Assembly (NCBI GenBank): GCA_016713105.1
Contig: JADJPS010000018.1
Coordinates: 310,001-374,000, forward strand
From: Devosia sp.
Lineage (GTDB): Bacteria; Pseudomonadota; Alphaproteobacteria; Rhizobiales; Devosiaceae
Direction: 5' to 3'
DNA length: 64,000 nucleotides
Below the pieces are notes generated by a model, which was not told the origin of the DNA, did not search any database, and saw nothing but the letters and a program-made list of their open reading frames with translations. Positions 1 through 8,615 of this stretch are shown here, in pieces; the stretch's first letter is position 1; every line of letters begins with the position of its first letter. The position numbers and the translations under genes are program-made.

Positions 1-2
1 GG

Positions 3-344
3 ACCAGGGTCGAGCACCTCTCGGGCGGCCAGCGCCAGGCCATCGAGCTCAACCGCTTCGTCCACTGGGGCGGCAAGCTCGTGCTCCTCGATGAACCGTT
101 CGCGGCGCTCGGCGTCGAGCAGACCCGGCGCGGCCTCGACATGATCAAGCACGTGGCGAGCCAGGGCATCGGCGTCGTCATCATCACCCACATCATGCAG
201 CAGGCCTTCCAGGTCGCCGACCGGATCGTGGTGATCCGCCAGGGCGTCGTCGCCGGCGATGTGGACAGCAGTCAAACCAGCCCCGATGCGGTGGTCAGGA
301 TGATCACCGGGGAAACTCTCGCCGGCGCCGGACCGGCGGGCTGA
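3..344 (+). CDS. Sugar ABC transporter ATP-binding protein, C-terminal part (5' end cut by window)
   Basis: The reading frame is open from the window edge and shows the ABC signature LSGGQRQ, then Walker B (LVLLDEP) and the H-loop (IITHIMQQA), so this is the C-terminal half of a nucleotide-binding domain. It would power import together with the binding protein and permease that follow in the same direction. Only about 113 residues are visible, and Walker A lies outside the window. After Walker B come helix and H-loop in the order usual for ribose/xylose-type ATPases. The 41-base gap to the next gene supports one operon. The sugar cannot be told from the sequence. Confidence 0.9.
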   Translation, partial: TRVEHLSGGQRQAIELNRFVHWGGKLVLLDEPFAALGVEQTRRGLDMIKHVASQGIGVVIITHIMQQAFQVADRIVVIRQGVVAGDVDSSQTSPDAVVRMITGETLAGAGPAG

Positions 345-385
345 GGGGACCGACGACAGGGTCCGGCCGAACAGGAGCGAACGAT

Positions 386-1426
386 ATGAAGCGAATACTT
401 CTTTCCATCTTCGGTGTCCTCGCAGTGGCCCTCGCCCTGCTGGCGCCGGCCTACGCCCAGACCAAGGGCAAGGTCTACTACATGGTCCCGACCCTGCTCG
501 ACGAGTTCCAGACCGGTTCGGTCTCGGCGCTCGAGATGTTCCTCAAGCAGGTCGGCTACGAGATGCAGACGCTGAACGCGGACAACAAGACCGACGTGCA
601 GCAGTCCCAGATGAACGACGTCATCGCGCTCAAGCCCGCCGCGATCATTCTGGCCGCGGTCGACTTCAATGCGCTCAAGCCCTCGATCGAGGCGGCCATG
701 GCCGCCGGCATCCCGGTCGTCGAGTTCGACCGCCAGATCACCTCGACGCCTTCGGCCTTCACCTCGGTCGCCGGCACCGTCGAGATCGGCTACGTCGCCG
801 CTGCCGAAGTCGAAAAGCTCCTCACCTCCAAGTACGGCTCGGTGAAGGGCAAGATCCTGCAGGTCCTCGGCGATCCGGGCGATCCCTACACCCTCGATAT
901 CCAGAAGGGTTTCGAGGAAAAGATGGCCGCCTTCCCCGATGTCAGGATCATCTCGCTGCCCGCCATGATGTGGGAAGCCAGCAATGCCGGTACCATCGTC
1001 GCCGATCAGCTGCTGGCAAATCCGGATATCGACCTGATCTTCAACCACGCCGCGCACCTGTCGGTCGCCGCCGCCGCGTCTCTGGAAGCGGCCGGCAAGC
1101 AGCCCGGCGACATCTTCATGCTCAGCTCCAACGGCGCTCCGGTCGGCCTCGACCTGATCAAGAAGGGCTGGATGCAGGTCGAAGTCGAACAGCCGCTCTA
1201 CGCCCAGGCCGCCGCCGTCGCCATGTTCATGGACAAGATCGTCAACAAGCAGGAAATCAAGGCCGGCGAGTATGACGTGCTCGGCCTGAAATCGACCGTG
1301 ACGATCGAAGCCTGGGGCCCCAACATCAAGATCCCCGGGGCCGCCATCACCATGGAGAACATCGACAACCCCGCCTTCTGGGGCAACCTCCAGCCGCCGA
1401 CCGACACCGTCACCTCGGTGCCGTGA
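386..1426 (+). CDS. Sugar ABC transporter periplasmic substrate-binding protein (RbsB-like)
   Basis: The 346-residue product starts with a clear signal peptide (MKRILLSIFGVLAVALALLA, cleavage near AYAQ), so it is exported to the periplasm. The body has the type I periplasmic-binding fold of ribose-type proteins: an ILAAVDFNALKP stretch near residue 90, AGIPVVEFDRQ near 112-122, and later strands with GKILQVLGDPGDP. It should capture a sugar and deliver it to the permease at 1663. A purine-rich ribosome site (AACAGGAGCG) lies just before ATG 386. Length is normal for the family. The ligand is unknown; the dehydrogenase at the operon end hints at an oxidised sugar or polyol. Confidence 0.9.
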   Translation: MKRILLSIFGVLAVALALLAPAYAQTKGKVYYMVPTLLDEFQTGSVSALEMFLKQVGYEMQTLNADNKTDVQQSQMNDVIALKPAAIILAAVDFNALKPSIEAAMAAGIPVVEFDRQITSTPSAFTSVAGTVEIGYVAAAEVEKLLTSKYGSVKGKILQVLGDPGDPYTLDIQKGFEEKMAAFPDVRIISLPAMMWEASNAGTIVADQLLANPDIDLIFNHAAHLSVAAAASLEAAGKQPGDIFMLSSNGAPVGLDLIKKGWMQVEVEQPLYAQAAAVAMFMDKIVNKQEIKAGEYDVLGLKSTVTIEAWGPNIKIPGAAITMENIDNPAFWGNLQPPTDTVTSVP

Positions 1427-1465
1427 GCCGTCGCTCGTGATGACTTCGCCTTGCCCGGCTCTCTC

Positions 1466-1612
1466 CTCTCCCTCCCCCTTGCGGGGAGGGTAGCGGAGCA
1501 GGACTTGGGCACAGCCCTAGTCCGTTGCGCAGCTGGGTGGGGGTGCTCCCGCTCCGAGCGTGTGGCCACCCCCACCCTTGATCCCTCCCCGCAAGGGGGA
1601 GGGAAACGACCT
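1466..1612. repeat. Intergenic palindromic repeat pair (CCTCCCC..GGGGAGG type)
   Basis: Between the binding-protein and permease genes lie two short hairpins of similar sequence (about 1470-1490 and 1583-1603), each made of CCCTCCCC and GGGGAGGG halves around TTGC or GCAA. The two copies are inverted relative to each other, and between them GGTGGGGG faces CCCCCACC. The same motif recurs at about 31.75-31.86 kb, so it is a dispersed element rather than a local terminator. It may also dampen expression of the downstream permease gene. Confidence 0.7.
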
Positions 1613-1662
1613 GCACAACGTTGCAGCCCAAACCCGAACATTTGAAAGAGCGGAACCAGCCG

Positions 1663-2658
1663 ATGAACCCAAGCACCCGACGCGCCCTCGAGTTCGTGCT
1701 GGACAACCTCGCCTGGTTCATGCTGCTGGCCGTGTTGGTGGTCTTCTCGGCCACAGTTCCCAACTACTTCCAGCCCGGCATCTTCGCCAACATCGTCGAG
1801 GCCTCGAGCGTCCTTGGCGTCATGTCGATCGGCCTCGCGCTGGTCATCATCGCGGGCCACATGGACCTGTCGGTCGAATCGGTCGCCGCGCTCTCGGCCA
1901 TGGCGGTCGGCATCGTGTTCTGCTCGGCCGGCATCGGCATCGGCGTACAACTCACCCCGGACTGGCTGGGTGTCCCGGTTTCCCTCCTCATTGCCATCGC
2001 GGTCGGTGGTGCCGTCGGTGCGATCAACGGACTGCTCATCGTCAAGCTGAAGATGAGCGCCTTCATCGTCACTCTCGCCTCCTACATCTGGGTCCGCGGC
2101 CTGGTGCTGGCCCTTTCCGGCGGACGCTCGGCGCAGGACCTTGCGCCTGTCATCCGCTGGTTCGGCGTGCAGCGCCTGCTCGGCCTGCCGCTCACCGCCT
2201 GGATCGCCATCGCCAGCTTCGTGGTGTTCTCGACGATCATGAGCAAGACCCGCTTCGGCCGGCACCTGATCATCATCGGCGGCAACGAGAACGCCGCCTT
2301 CCGCGCCGGCATCAAGGTCGACCGCATCCTGATCCTCACCTTCGTGCTCGCCGGCGCTGTCGCCGCGCTTGCCGGCTGGCTCCTCGCCATCCGCACTTCC
2401 GGCGCCACCGCCAACCTCGGCATCGGCCTGCTGTTCAACGCCTTTGCCGCGGTGGTCATCGGCGGCGTCAGCCTGAAGGGCGGCGTCGGCGCGCTGCCCG
2501 GTGTCTATGCCGGGGTGCTGCTGCTCTCGGCGATCAACACCGCCATCAACCTGATGGGTCTGCCCGCCACCTCCACCCAGTTGATTCATGGACTGCTGGT
2601 GCTCGCCGCAGTCCTGCTCGATACCCTCAAACACCAGCTGAGACAAAAGCTCGCATGA
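1663..2658 (+). CDS. Sugar ABC transporter permease (RbsC-like)
   Basis: The product is a hydrophobic protein of about 331 residues with eight or more membrane segments, of the BPD_transp_2 (ribose/xylose permease) type. A central GHMDLSVESVAAL segment and IIIGGNENAAFRAGIKV are typical landmarks of this family. ATG 1663 was chosen because it begins MNPSTRRALEF; an in-frame TTG at 1621 lies 14 codons earlier and would add a charged, non-conserved tail. The stop overlaps the start of the next gene as ATGA, which indicates translational coupling. It forms the membrane channel for the binding protein at 386. Confidence 0.88.
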   Translation: MNPSTRRALEFVLDNLAWFMLLAVLVVFSATVPNYFQPGIFANIVEASSVLGVMSIGLALVIIAGHMDLSVESVAALSAMAVGIVFCSAGIGIGVQLTPDWLGVPVSLLIAIAVGGAVGAINGLLIVKLKMSAFIVTLASYIWVRGLVLALSGGRSAQDLAPVIRWFGVQRLLGLPLTAWIAIASFVVFSTIMSKTRFGRHLIIIGGNENAAFRAGIKVDRILILTFVLAGAVAALAGWLLAIRTSGATANLGIGLLFNAFAAVVIGGVSLKGGVGALPGVYAGVLLLSAINTAINLMGLPATSTQLIHGLLVLAAVLLDTLKHQLRQKLA

Positions 2659-3431
2659 CCGGTCGCCTGAAAGACAAATCCGCCCTCGTCATCGGCGCCG
2701 CGCGCGGCATCGGCAAGGGCATCGCGCAGCGCTTCGCCGAGGAGGGCGCCCGTCTCGTCATCGCCGATACCGAGGCCGCGGCCGGCGCCGCGACGGCCGC
2801 CGAACTCGGCGCGAAGTTCATCGTCGCCGACATCTCGCGTGCGGCCGATGCCGAGGCAGCGGTGGCGCTCGCCCTCGAGAGCCACGATCGGCTCGACATC
2901 CTCGTCCAGAACGCCGGCATCTATCCCTGGCAATTGCTCGAGGACACCACGCCGGAGGACTGGGACCGGGTGATGGGCGTCAACCTGCGCGGCAGCTTCA
3001 TCGCCGCCCGTGCCGCACTGCAGCCAATGAAGGCGCAGCGCTACGGCCGCATGCTCTTTACCTCCTCAATCACCGGACCGCATGTCACCAGCCCCGGCCA
3101 CGGCCACTACTCGGCCAGCAAGGCCGGCATCAACGGCCTGATCCGCGCCGCCGCGCTCGAGTTCTCGGGCTACGGCATCACCGTCAACGGCGTCGAACCG
3201 GGCAACATCCTCACCGAGGCGATCCAGTTGCACCGCTCGCCGGCCTTCATCAGGTCGATGGAGGACGCCATCCCGCTCGGCCGGCTCGGCAGCGTCCGCG
3301 ACGTTGCCAACGCCTTCCTGTTCCTTGCTTCCGACGAGGCCAGCTACATCACCGGCACCACCATCGTCGTCGACGGCGGCCAGCTGCTGCCCGAGGGCAA
3401 CGACTTCCGCCTCGCCCCCGACCGCCCCTAG
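2655..3431 (+). CDS. Short-chain dehydrogenase/reductase (SDR)
   Basis: This 258-residue enzyme is a classical SDR. The NAD(P)-binding glycine motif GAARGIG is at residues 14-20, NAG at 86-88, the catalytic Ser near 137-138, and the YSASK motif with Tyr152 and Lys156. An acidic residue (IADTE) ends strand two, which favours NAD+ over NADP+. The start ATG overlaps the permease stop by four bases, so the enzyme is probably made in step with the transporter and oxidises the imported sugar or polyol. The exact substrate cannot be read from the sequence. Confidence 0.88.
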   Translation: MTGRLKDKSALVIGAARGIGKGIAQRFAEEGARLVIADTEAAAGAATAAELGAKFIVADISRAADAEAAVALALESHDRLDILVQNAGIYPWQLLEDTTPEDWDRVMGVNLRGSFIAARAALQPMKAQRYGRMLFTSSITGPHVTSPGHGHYSASKAGINGLIRAAALEFSGYGITVNGVEPGNILTEAIQLHRSPAFIRSMEDAIPLGRLGSVRDVANAFLFLASDEASYITGTTIVVDGGQLLPEGNDFRLAPDRP

Positions 3432-3453
3432 CCACCAAACCTCCGCAGGTGCG

Positions 3454-4086
3454 CTACAGCGAGCGCGCCATGAACACCGTGTGGCGCGGCAGGTCACTCC
3501 CCCGCGCCTCGCCGAAGCCGAGCTTTTCGTAGAACTTCAGCGCGCTGCGGTTCCGCGGGCTGACCTGCAGGTGCATCCCCGGTGCACCCGCCGCCCGCAG
3601 CAGGCCCATCAGGTGCTCGAGCCCCGCCCGGCCGATGCCGCGCCCCCGCGCCGCCTCGAGCAGGTCGATATGTCCGTGCGCCGGATAGGCCTCGAGCACC
3701 GGCGGGTAGACGATCTCGGGGTGATGGATGGCATGGCGCGCCCAGTCGCTGCCGCGCCAGCGGCTCTCGTCACCGCCCGGATCGCGCACCCGGGCCGCGA
3801 GCTGGCTCATCCACTTGGTCCGGTAGCGGTGGTAGAACGTGCTGCTGTCGGGAGTGCCGAGCACATAGCCGCACACCCCGTCCGGTCCCTCGACGGCGAG
3901 GGCGAAGTCCGGCTCGAGCACCTGGTACGGCGTTGCGTAGATCAGCCCGAGCAAGTTCGGATCGTCCTCGCGGGCGGTCGCGTCCTTGCCGGAATCTCCG
4001 GTCCTGAGGCACACGAGGTTGAACGCCGCATGGTCCGCCGCCGTGGCGCGGCGCAGCCGATAGCCATCGCCGAACTCACGCACCAT
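3454..4086 (-). CDS. GNAT acetyltransferase resembling the C-terminal HAT-like domain of O-GlcNAcase
   Basis: The 210-residue product has a GNAT fold, with the acetyl-CoA loop RGRGIGRAG at residues 147-155 and a C-terminal RSALKFYEKLGF at 180-191. From memory, the whole protein (YRLRRA near the start, VCGYVLGT near 71-78, a TKWM segment, FYEKLG, and ARSL at the end) runs parallel to the C-terminal pseudo-acetyltransferase domain of animal O-GlcNAcase. Unlike that domain, its acetyl-CoA loop looks intact. Its start overlaps the end of the GH84 gene by 11 bases, so the two are coupled. Acceptor substrate is unknown; an amino sugar or a protein are both possible. Confidence 0.82.
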   Translation of the reverse strand: MVREFGDGYRLRRATAADHAAFNLVCLRTGDSGKDATAREDDPNLLGLIYATPYQVLEPDFALAVEGPDGVCGYVLGTPDSSTFYHRYRTKWMSQLAARVRDPGGDESRWRGSDWARHAIHHPEIVYPPVLEAYPAHGHIDLLEAARGRGIGRAGLEHLMGLLRAAGAPGMHLQVSPRNRSALKFYEKLGFGEARGSDLPRHTVFMARSL

Positions 4087-5429
4087 GGTGGAACCGCCCG
4101 GAACGGTCGCGCTTGAGCAGTTCCTGCACCGCGACCGAGAACCCCTGCCGGTAGAAGTTGTAGATCCGCTCCCGTCCCGGAAACGCCACCTCCGCCGGCG
4201 GCTTCTCGGCCAGCCAGTCGAGATAGGTGCACAGGTGCGTCACCTCCTCGCGCACCTCCCACAGATACTGGTTGAAGGCGTAGAACAGGTCGCGGTTCTC
4301 GAGTTCCGTGGTGTGGTGGAAGAGCGTGCGGATGCGGTCGCGCAGCTCCGTGATCGCTTGGTGGCCGGACTGCCAGTCCGGATCGTCGACATCCGGCCGA
4401 TGGGTAGAGAGCATCCGCCGCGCTTTCGCCAGCAACCCCTCGACCTCCGGCCCGCACCGGAACGGCTGATGGTGCAGTTCCGCCAGGAGCTGCAGGTCGG
4501 CGAGCGGGATGGTCTCGGTGCTCGAGGCGAGGCGGAACCGTGGCTGCCAGGCCGCGAGCGCCGCCTCGAACGCCCTGGCCTCGTCGTAGCCGCCCCCGCA
4601 CCAGGGCTCCGGTGGTGTGCACCGCGACGAAATTGGCCTCGAACTCGTTGTTGGGGTTGGCGATGATGCCGTCGATCAGCGGCAGGATCTCGTCGCCCCG
4701 CCCCCCAAGCGGTCCGGCGAAAACGCGGCGGATGTCGTAGTCGTTGGCGTGGAAATTGTCCCAGATCACCGGCTTGCGGCGCAGCACCGCGCCGACCTCC
4801 GCCAGGCTCGCCGCGCTGATCGTTTCCGAGACGATCTCCGGGCCGGTCCAGAACACCCTGATCGCCGGATCGAGACGGCGGCCCAACTCGTTGAGGTAGG
4901 CCGAGCCCGGCACGTCGTGGCCGGTGAAGGCCGCACAATACTCTGTGGGGCACAGGACCATCACCGCCTCGGGCAGCTGTGCCCGCACATGCGCGAAAGC
5001 CGCATTGGCGAGGTGCGCCTGGGCTGCCGCGAAGTTCGGAAAGACGGCCTGGTCCGCCGCCGGGAGGGTCGACGGGATGTCGTCGAACAGCAGCACGAAC
5101 TGGCTCACCCCGAGCGCGACCAGCTGGTCGAGCCGGCGCTTCAGCGCCTCGAGCTCGCCGGCATCCGAATAGGTGACATCGAGGCAGGGCGCGATCGCCA
5201 CCATGAAGTTGAGCCCGCGCTGCCCCGCGGCCGCCACCAGCTCTTTCAGGTCGGCGGCCTCCGCGGCATCGTAGCTTTCCCGCCAGCGCGCCCGGATCTT
5301 GATGTCGTCCTTGGGCCCGTAGATGAAGCAGTTCATCCCCGCCGCCCCGATCCAGTCGAGCATTTCCACCCGTTGCGCCCTGCTCCAGGCGCGGCCGTAG
5401 AAACCCTCGATGACCCCCGAAAGAAACAT
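4076..5429 (-). pseudogene. GH84 beta-N-acetylglucosaminidase (O-GlcNAcase-like), frameshifted
   Basis: The N-terminal frame (from 5429) begins MFLSGVIEGFYGRAW and carries the catalytic aspartate pair LLFDD (Asp116-Asp117), CPTEYC, and PVIWDNFHANDYD, all landmarks of GH84 hexosaminidases. It has no signal peptide, so it acts in the cytoplasm. After residues NEFEANFVAVHTTGALVRG the frame is lost; the family sequence resumes one base over as GYDEARAFEAAL and runs to a stop at 4076. The break sits in a run of five C on the plus strand (4593-4597). With four, the protein would be one piece of about 450 residues. Either a sequencing error or a recent mutation explains this. Confidence 0.85.
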
Positions 5430-5436
5430 GGCGCTC

Positions 5437-6276
5437 CTAGTCCATCGCCGTGGCCGTGAGGCCGGCGATCACATGGCGTTGCAGGATGAAGTAGAGGATC
5501 AGCACCGGCACGGTGGTGATGGTCAGCGCCGCAAACACCAAGGCATAGTCGGTGCTGTGGTAGCCGTAGAAGCGCACCAGCCCCACCGGCAAGGTGCGCT
5601 TGTCCTCATCGACGATGAACAGCAGCGCGAACAGCAGCTCGTTCCAGATATTGATGGTGTTGAGGATGATCATGGTCAGCATCGCCGGCCAGACCATCGG
5701 CACCGAGACCCGCCAGAAGATCTGCCAGGTGTTCGCCCCGTCGATGCGGGCCGCCTCTTCCATGTCCGGTCGCACGGTGTTGAAGTAGGCGCGCATCAGG
5801 AAGACAGTCAGCGACAGCGACCATGCCGCGCCCGGCAGGATCAGCGCCCAGGGCGTGTTCAGCAGGCCCATGTCCCGCAGCTGCGTGAACAGCGGGATCG
5901 CCACGGTCGGCGGCGGCAGCAGCAGGCCGAGCAGCAGCAACCGGTAGGACAGCCGCCGGAACGGGAATTCGAGGCGCGCAAAGGCGAAGGCCGCGGCCGT
6001 GGCGAAGCCGACGCACAGCGTCACCGCGCCGGCCGTCACCAGCAGCGAGTTGAGATAGAGCGTGCCGAGCCGCCCGAGTTCCCAGGCCTCGACGAAGTTC
6101 TCCCAGCGCCACACGCTCGGCAGCGCGAATGGCGTGCGGAAGATCTCGCGGTTCGACTTGAGCGCCGACAGCACCATCCACACCGTGGGATAGAACATGG
6201 CGGCGACCAGCACGGCGCCGATGCCGAAGCGCAGCCGCTCGCCGGCGCTCCATCTGGGGCTAGTAGCGGTGGACAC
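5437..6276 (-). CDS. Carbohydrate ABC transporter permease (MalG-like)
   Basis: The 279-residue product has about six membrane segments and the cytoplasmic EAA loop EEAARIDGANTWQIFWR, which contacts the ATPase in maltose-type importers. It pairs with the permease immediately upstream, whose end it overlaps by 17 bases, and with the binding protein at 7191-8453. The GH84 gene starts eight bases after its stop. The operon contains no ATPase gene, so a shared MalK-type ATPase encoded elsewhere must energise it. Confidence 0.9.
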   Translation of the reverse strand: MSTATSPRWSAGERLRFGIGAVLVAAMFYPTVWMVLSALKSNREIFRTPFALPSVWRWENFVEAWELGRLGTLYLNSLLVTAGAVTLCVGFATAAAFAFARLEFPFRRLSYRLLLLGLLLPPPTVAIPLFTQLRDMGLLNTPWALILPGAAWSLSLTVFLMRAYFNTVRPDMEEAARIDGANTWQIFWRVSVPMVWPAMLTMIILNTINIWNELLFALLFIVDEDKRTLPVGLVRFYGYHSTDYALVFAALTITTVPVLILYFILQRHVIAGLTATAMD

Positions 6277-7180
6277 TGAGCCGCTCCGATACCCTGAGAT
6301 AGACCAGCGATATGGCCATGACCACGGCGGCCAGCACCACCGTGAGCGAGATGCCGTAGCTCATCTGGTTCTTGTCGAAAGCCTGCTTCATGATCCACGT
6401 CGCCGGCACCTCGGTGGCCCCGAACGGGTTGCCGTTGGTCATGGTGAAGAACAGGTCGAACCCGGCGAACCCGCCGGTCACCGCCAGCAGCACCGCGACC
6501 ATGGCGTTCTGGCGCAGCAGCGGCAGCGTGATCTGGAAGAACTGCACGGCCGGTCCGGCCCCGTCGAGCGTCGCCGCTTCGTAGATGTTGCGCGGGATGC
6601 GGCGCAGCGCCGCAAAGAAGATCGCCATGTAGAATCCGGCATATTTCCAGCCGGAGACGATCATGATCGCGATGAGCGCCGTCGACGGCTGGCTGAGCCA
6701 GGGTTGCGCCAGTTCGCCTGCCCCCAGCGCCTTCAGCACCGAGTTGAGCAGCCCCGAGCGATAATCGAGCACGAATGCCCAGAGCACGCCCGCAGCCGAC
6801 ATCGACAGCACCACGGGCGAGAAGAACAGGCCCCGCATCAGCGCGAAGCCCCGCCGATCGGAATTCAGCAGCACCGCCACCAACAGGCCGAAGCTCACTT
6901 CGAAGATCAGCGTGCCGAGGATATAGAGCACCACATGCACGTAGCTCATCAGGTGCACGCTGTCGGCCAAGGCGCGCTGGAAATTGTCGAGCCCGGCCCA
7001 GCGCGGTGCCGTGAACCCGTCCCAGTGCGTGAACGCGTAGTAGAACGCCGAGCCGACCGGCCACAGCACGAACAGGCCGAACAGCAGCATGGCAGGCGCG
7101 ATGAACAACAGGTTCACCGCGCCCTTGGCGACTGGAGCCGTCCGGTCCTCGATCGGCCGCCCGGCCCCCGCATCGGCCAT
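6260..7180 (-). CDS. Carbohydrate ABC transporter permease (MalF/UgpA-like)
   Basis: The 306-residue product has six membrane segments and the EAA loop in the form YEAATLDGAGPAVQFFQI, typical of the first permease of CUT1 sugar importers. A soluble N-terminal tail of about 20 residues precedes the first membrane segment (LLFIAPAMLLFGLFVLW). It lies ten bases after the binding-protein gene and overlaps the second permease gene, so the three are co-transcribed. Length and layout match the family. Confidence 0.9.
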   Translation of the reverse strand: MADAGAGRPIEDRTAPVAKGAVNLLFIAPAMLLFGLFVLWPVGSAFYYAFTHWDGFTAPRWAGLDNFQRALADSVHLMSYVHVVLYILGTLIFEVSFGLLVAVLLNSDRRGFALMRGLFFSPVVLSMSAAGVLWAFVLDYRSGLLNSVLKALGAGELAQPWLSQPSTALIAIMIVSGWKYAGFYMAIFFAALRRIPRNIYEAATLDGAGPAVQFFQITLPLLRQNAMVAVLLAVTGGFAGFDLFFTMTNGNPFGATEVPATWIMKQAFDKNQMSYGISLTVVLAAVVMAISLVYLRVSERLSVHRY

Positions 7181-7190
7181 CGGTGTCGGC

Positions 7191-8453
7191 CTATTCGGCG
7201 ATCAGTGCCACGGTCTCGTCGAGCCAGCTCAGCGCGTCGCCCGGCGACTTCTCCCCGGCCGCCACATAGGCCGCGGCCTGGTAGTAGGCCTCGGCCAGCG
7301 CCACCGGGTAGGTGGTGTCGGGCGGCGGCACCATGGCCGGGGCCTCGGCCAGCATCCGCGCCATCTGGTCCGTCTGCGCATCGAGGTTGGCGGTCTCGTT
7401 GACGCCCTTGATCGGGCTCAGCGTCCCTGCCTCGGCCCTGAGGACCTGGTTGGCCGGCAGTGTGTAGAACTTGAGGAACTTGATCGCCGCGTCAGGGTTC
7501 TTGGCCCTGGCGTGGACGACGAAGCCGGTGGCGGTGCCGATGACGCTGTGCGCCAGCGGGTGATCGGGGTCGATCACCGGCGTGTCGAACGAGGCATAGC
7601 GGAAATCGGCGTCCGCCAGCTCCTTGGCGGTACCGATCAGCCACGAGCCGATCGGGTGCATCGCCGCCGAGCCCTCGAGGAACGTCGCCATCGCCGGGTC
7701 GGCGCCGAGCCCCTGCAGGTCGCGGTTGAACCCGCCCGCCGCGCGCAGTTCGGCAATATGCTCGAACGCCTTGAGGAAGCCCGGCGTACTGAACTTGCCG
7801 GTGCGCTCGAAGGCCGCCGTGTACTCGGCCGGCGGCACCACCTTGGCGGCGATGTGCGAGGCCCAGTTGCCGAACGGCCAGAACTCGTTGTTGCCCTGGA
7901 TGATGGCGATTTCGCCGGCGTCGGTCAGCGTCTTGGTCAGCGCTACGAACTCGTCCCAGGTCGCCGGCGGGCTGATGCCGTTCTCCTCGAAGATCGCTTC
8001 GTTGTACCAGATGGTGTTGGTCACATCGAGCGAGGTCGGGACGAGGTATGGCTTGCCGTCCACCATCGTACCGGCCCCCTCGGTCCACACCGACGGCACG
8101 AAGGTGTCCTGCCAGCCATCCGAGGCCAGCGCCTCGGTCAGGTCCATGGCATAGCCGGCCTCGGCATCGCGCTTCACCGGGAATCCCGCCCACTGGAAAT
8201 AGATGTCCGGCACGTCGTTGCTCTGCAGCTGCGTGATCAGCCCGGTGTTCGAGTAGACGTCGTCATCGAACGGAATCTGGACGACCTTGATGTCCGGGTT
8301 CGCCGCCTCGAAATCGGCGATGATCTTGTCGAGCACCTCCTTTTCGGCGCCGCCGGTCGTGGCGTGGGTGATGCGAATCTCGGTGGCGGCCAGCGCCGTC
8401 GTCGTCATCAGCGCCGCAGCGAACAGCGCGAGCGAACCCTTCAGAACCTGCAT
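7191..8453 (-). CDS. Extracellular carbohydrate-binding protein of the ABC importer (family 1)
   Basis: The 420-residue protein begins MQVLKGSLALFAAALM with cleavage near ALAATE, a standard signal peptide. The mature part (EIRITHATTGG, then FEAANPDIKV) has the look of CUT1 sugar-binding proteins, and the PIGSWLIG segment is typical of the group. ATG 8453 was chosen because the signal peptide starts exactly there, with a purine-rich GGGGGTTCGAGG upstream; the open frame continues further but encodes low-complexity sequence. It is the first gene of the operon and is divergent from the GntR regulator. The neighbouring O-GlcNAcase-like enzyme suggests a GlcNAc-containing ligand, by inference only. 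Confidence 0.9.
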   Translation of the reverse strand: MQVLKGSLALFAAALMTTTALAATEIRITHATTGGAEKEVLDKIIADFEAANPDIKVVQIPFDDDVYSNTGLITQLQSNDVPDIYFQWAGFPVKRDAEAGYAMDLTEALASDGWQDTFVPSVWTEGAGTMVDGKPYLVPTSLDVTNTIWYNEAIFEENGISPPATWDEFVALTKTLTDAGEIAIIQGNNEFWPFGNWASHIAAKVVPPAEYTAAFERTGKFSTPGFLKAFEHIAELRAAGGFNRDLQGLGADPAMATFLEGSAAMHPIGSWLIGTAKELADADFRYASFDTPVIDPDHPLAHSVIGTATGFVVHARAKNPDAAIKFLKFYTLPANQVLRAEAGTLSPIKGVNETANLDAQTDQMARMLAEAPAMVPPPDTTYPVALAEAYYQAAAYVAAGEKSPGDALSWLDETVALIAE

Positions 8454-8476
8454 CCTCGAACCCCCTTGGTGATGGC

Positions 8477-8577
8477 ACTGGTATGATATTGGTTTATTCG
8501 ACGCTGTCCAGCACGAGTTGATACGTCCAAGGTAGGACCATTCCGCCTTGCCAACGGCAGGCCAAAGCCATACCAGT
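8477..8577. promoter_or_regulatory. Divergent promoter region with paired GntR-type half-sites
   Basis: ACTGGTATG at 8477-8485 and its exact reverse complement CATACCAGT at 8569-8577 flank the divergent promoters. The ACTGGT half matches, from memory, the half-site of GlcNAc-responsive GntR regulators such as DasR/NagR. One copy lies near each gene start, as expected if the GntR-SIS protein controls both directions. The sites are half-palindromes about 90 bases apart, so strength and stoichiometry are unclear. Confidence 0.45.
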
Positions 8578-8615
8578 TGCAGAAAAAGGCCTGCGCTGCG
8601 TCGGTCGGAGGGGAC

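Noticed and set aside
1198..2646. Long minus-strand frame over the permease gene
   Set aside because: It reads through the clear RbsC-like membrane protein and the repeat element and has low-complexity Gln, Asp and Arg-rich sequence, so it is an antisense artefact.
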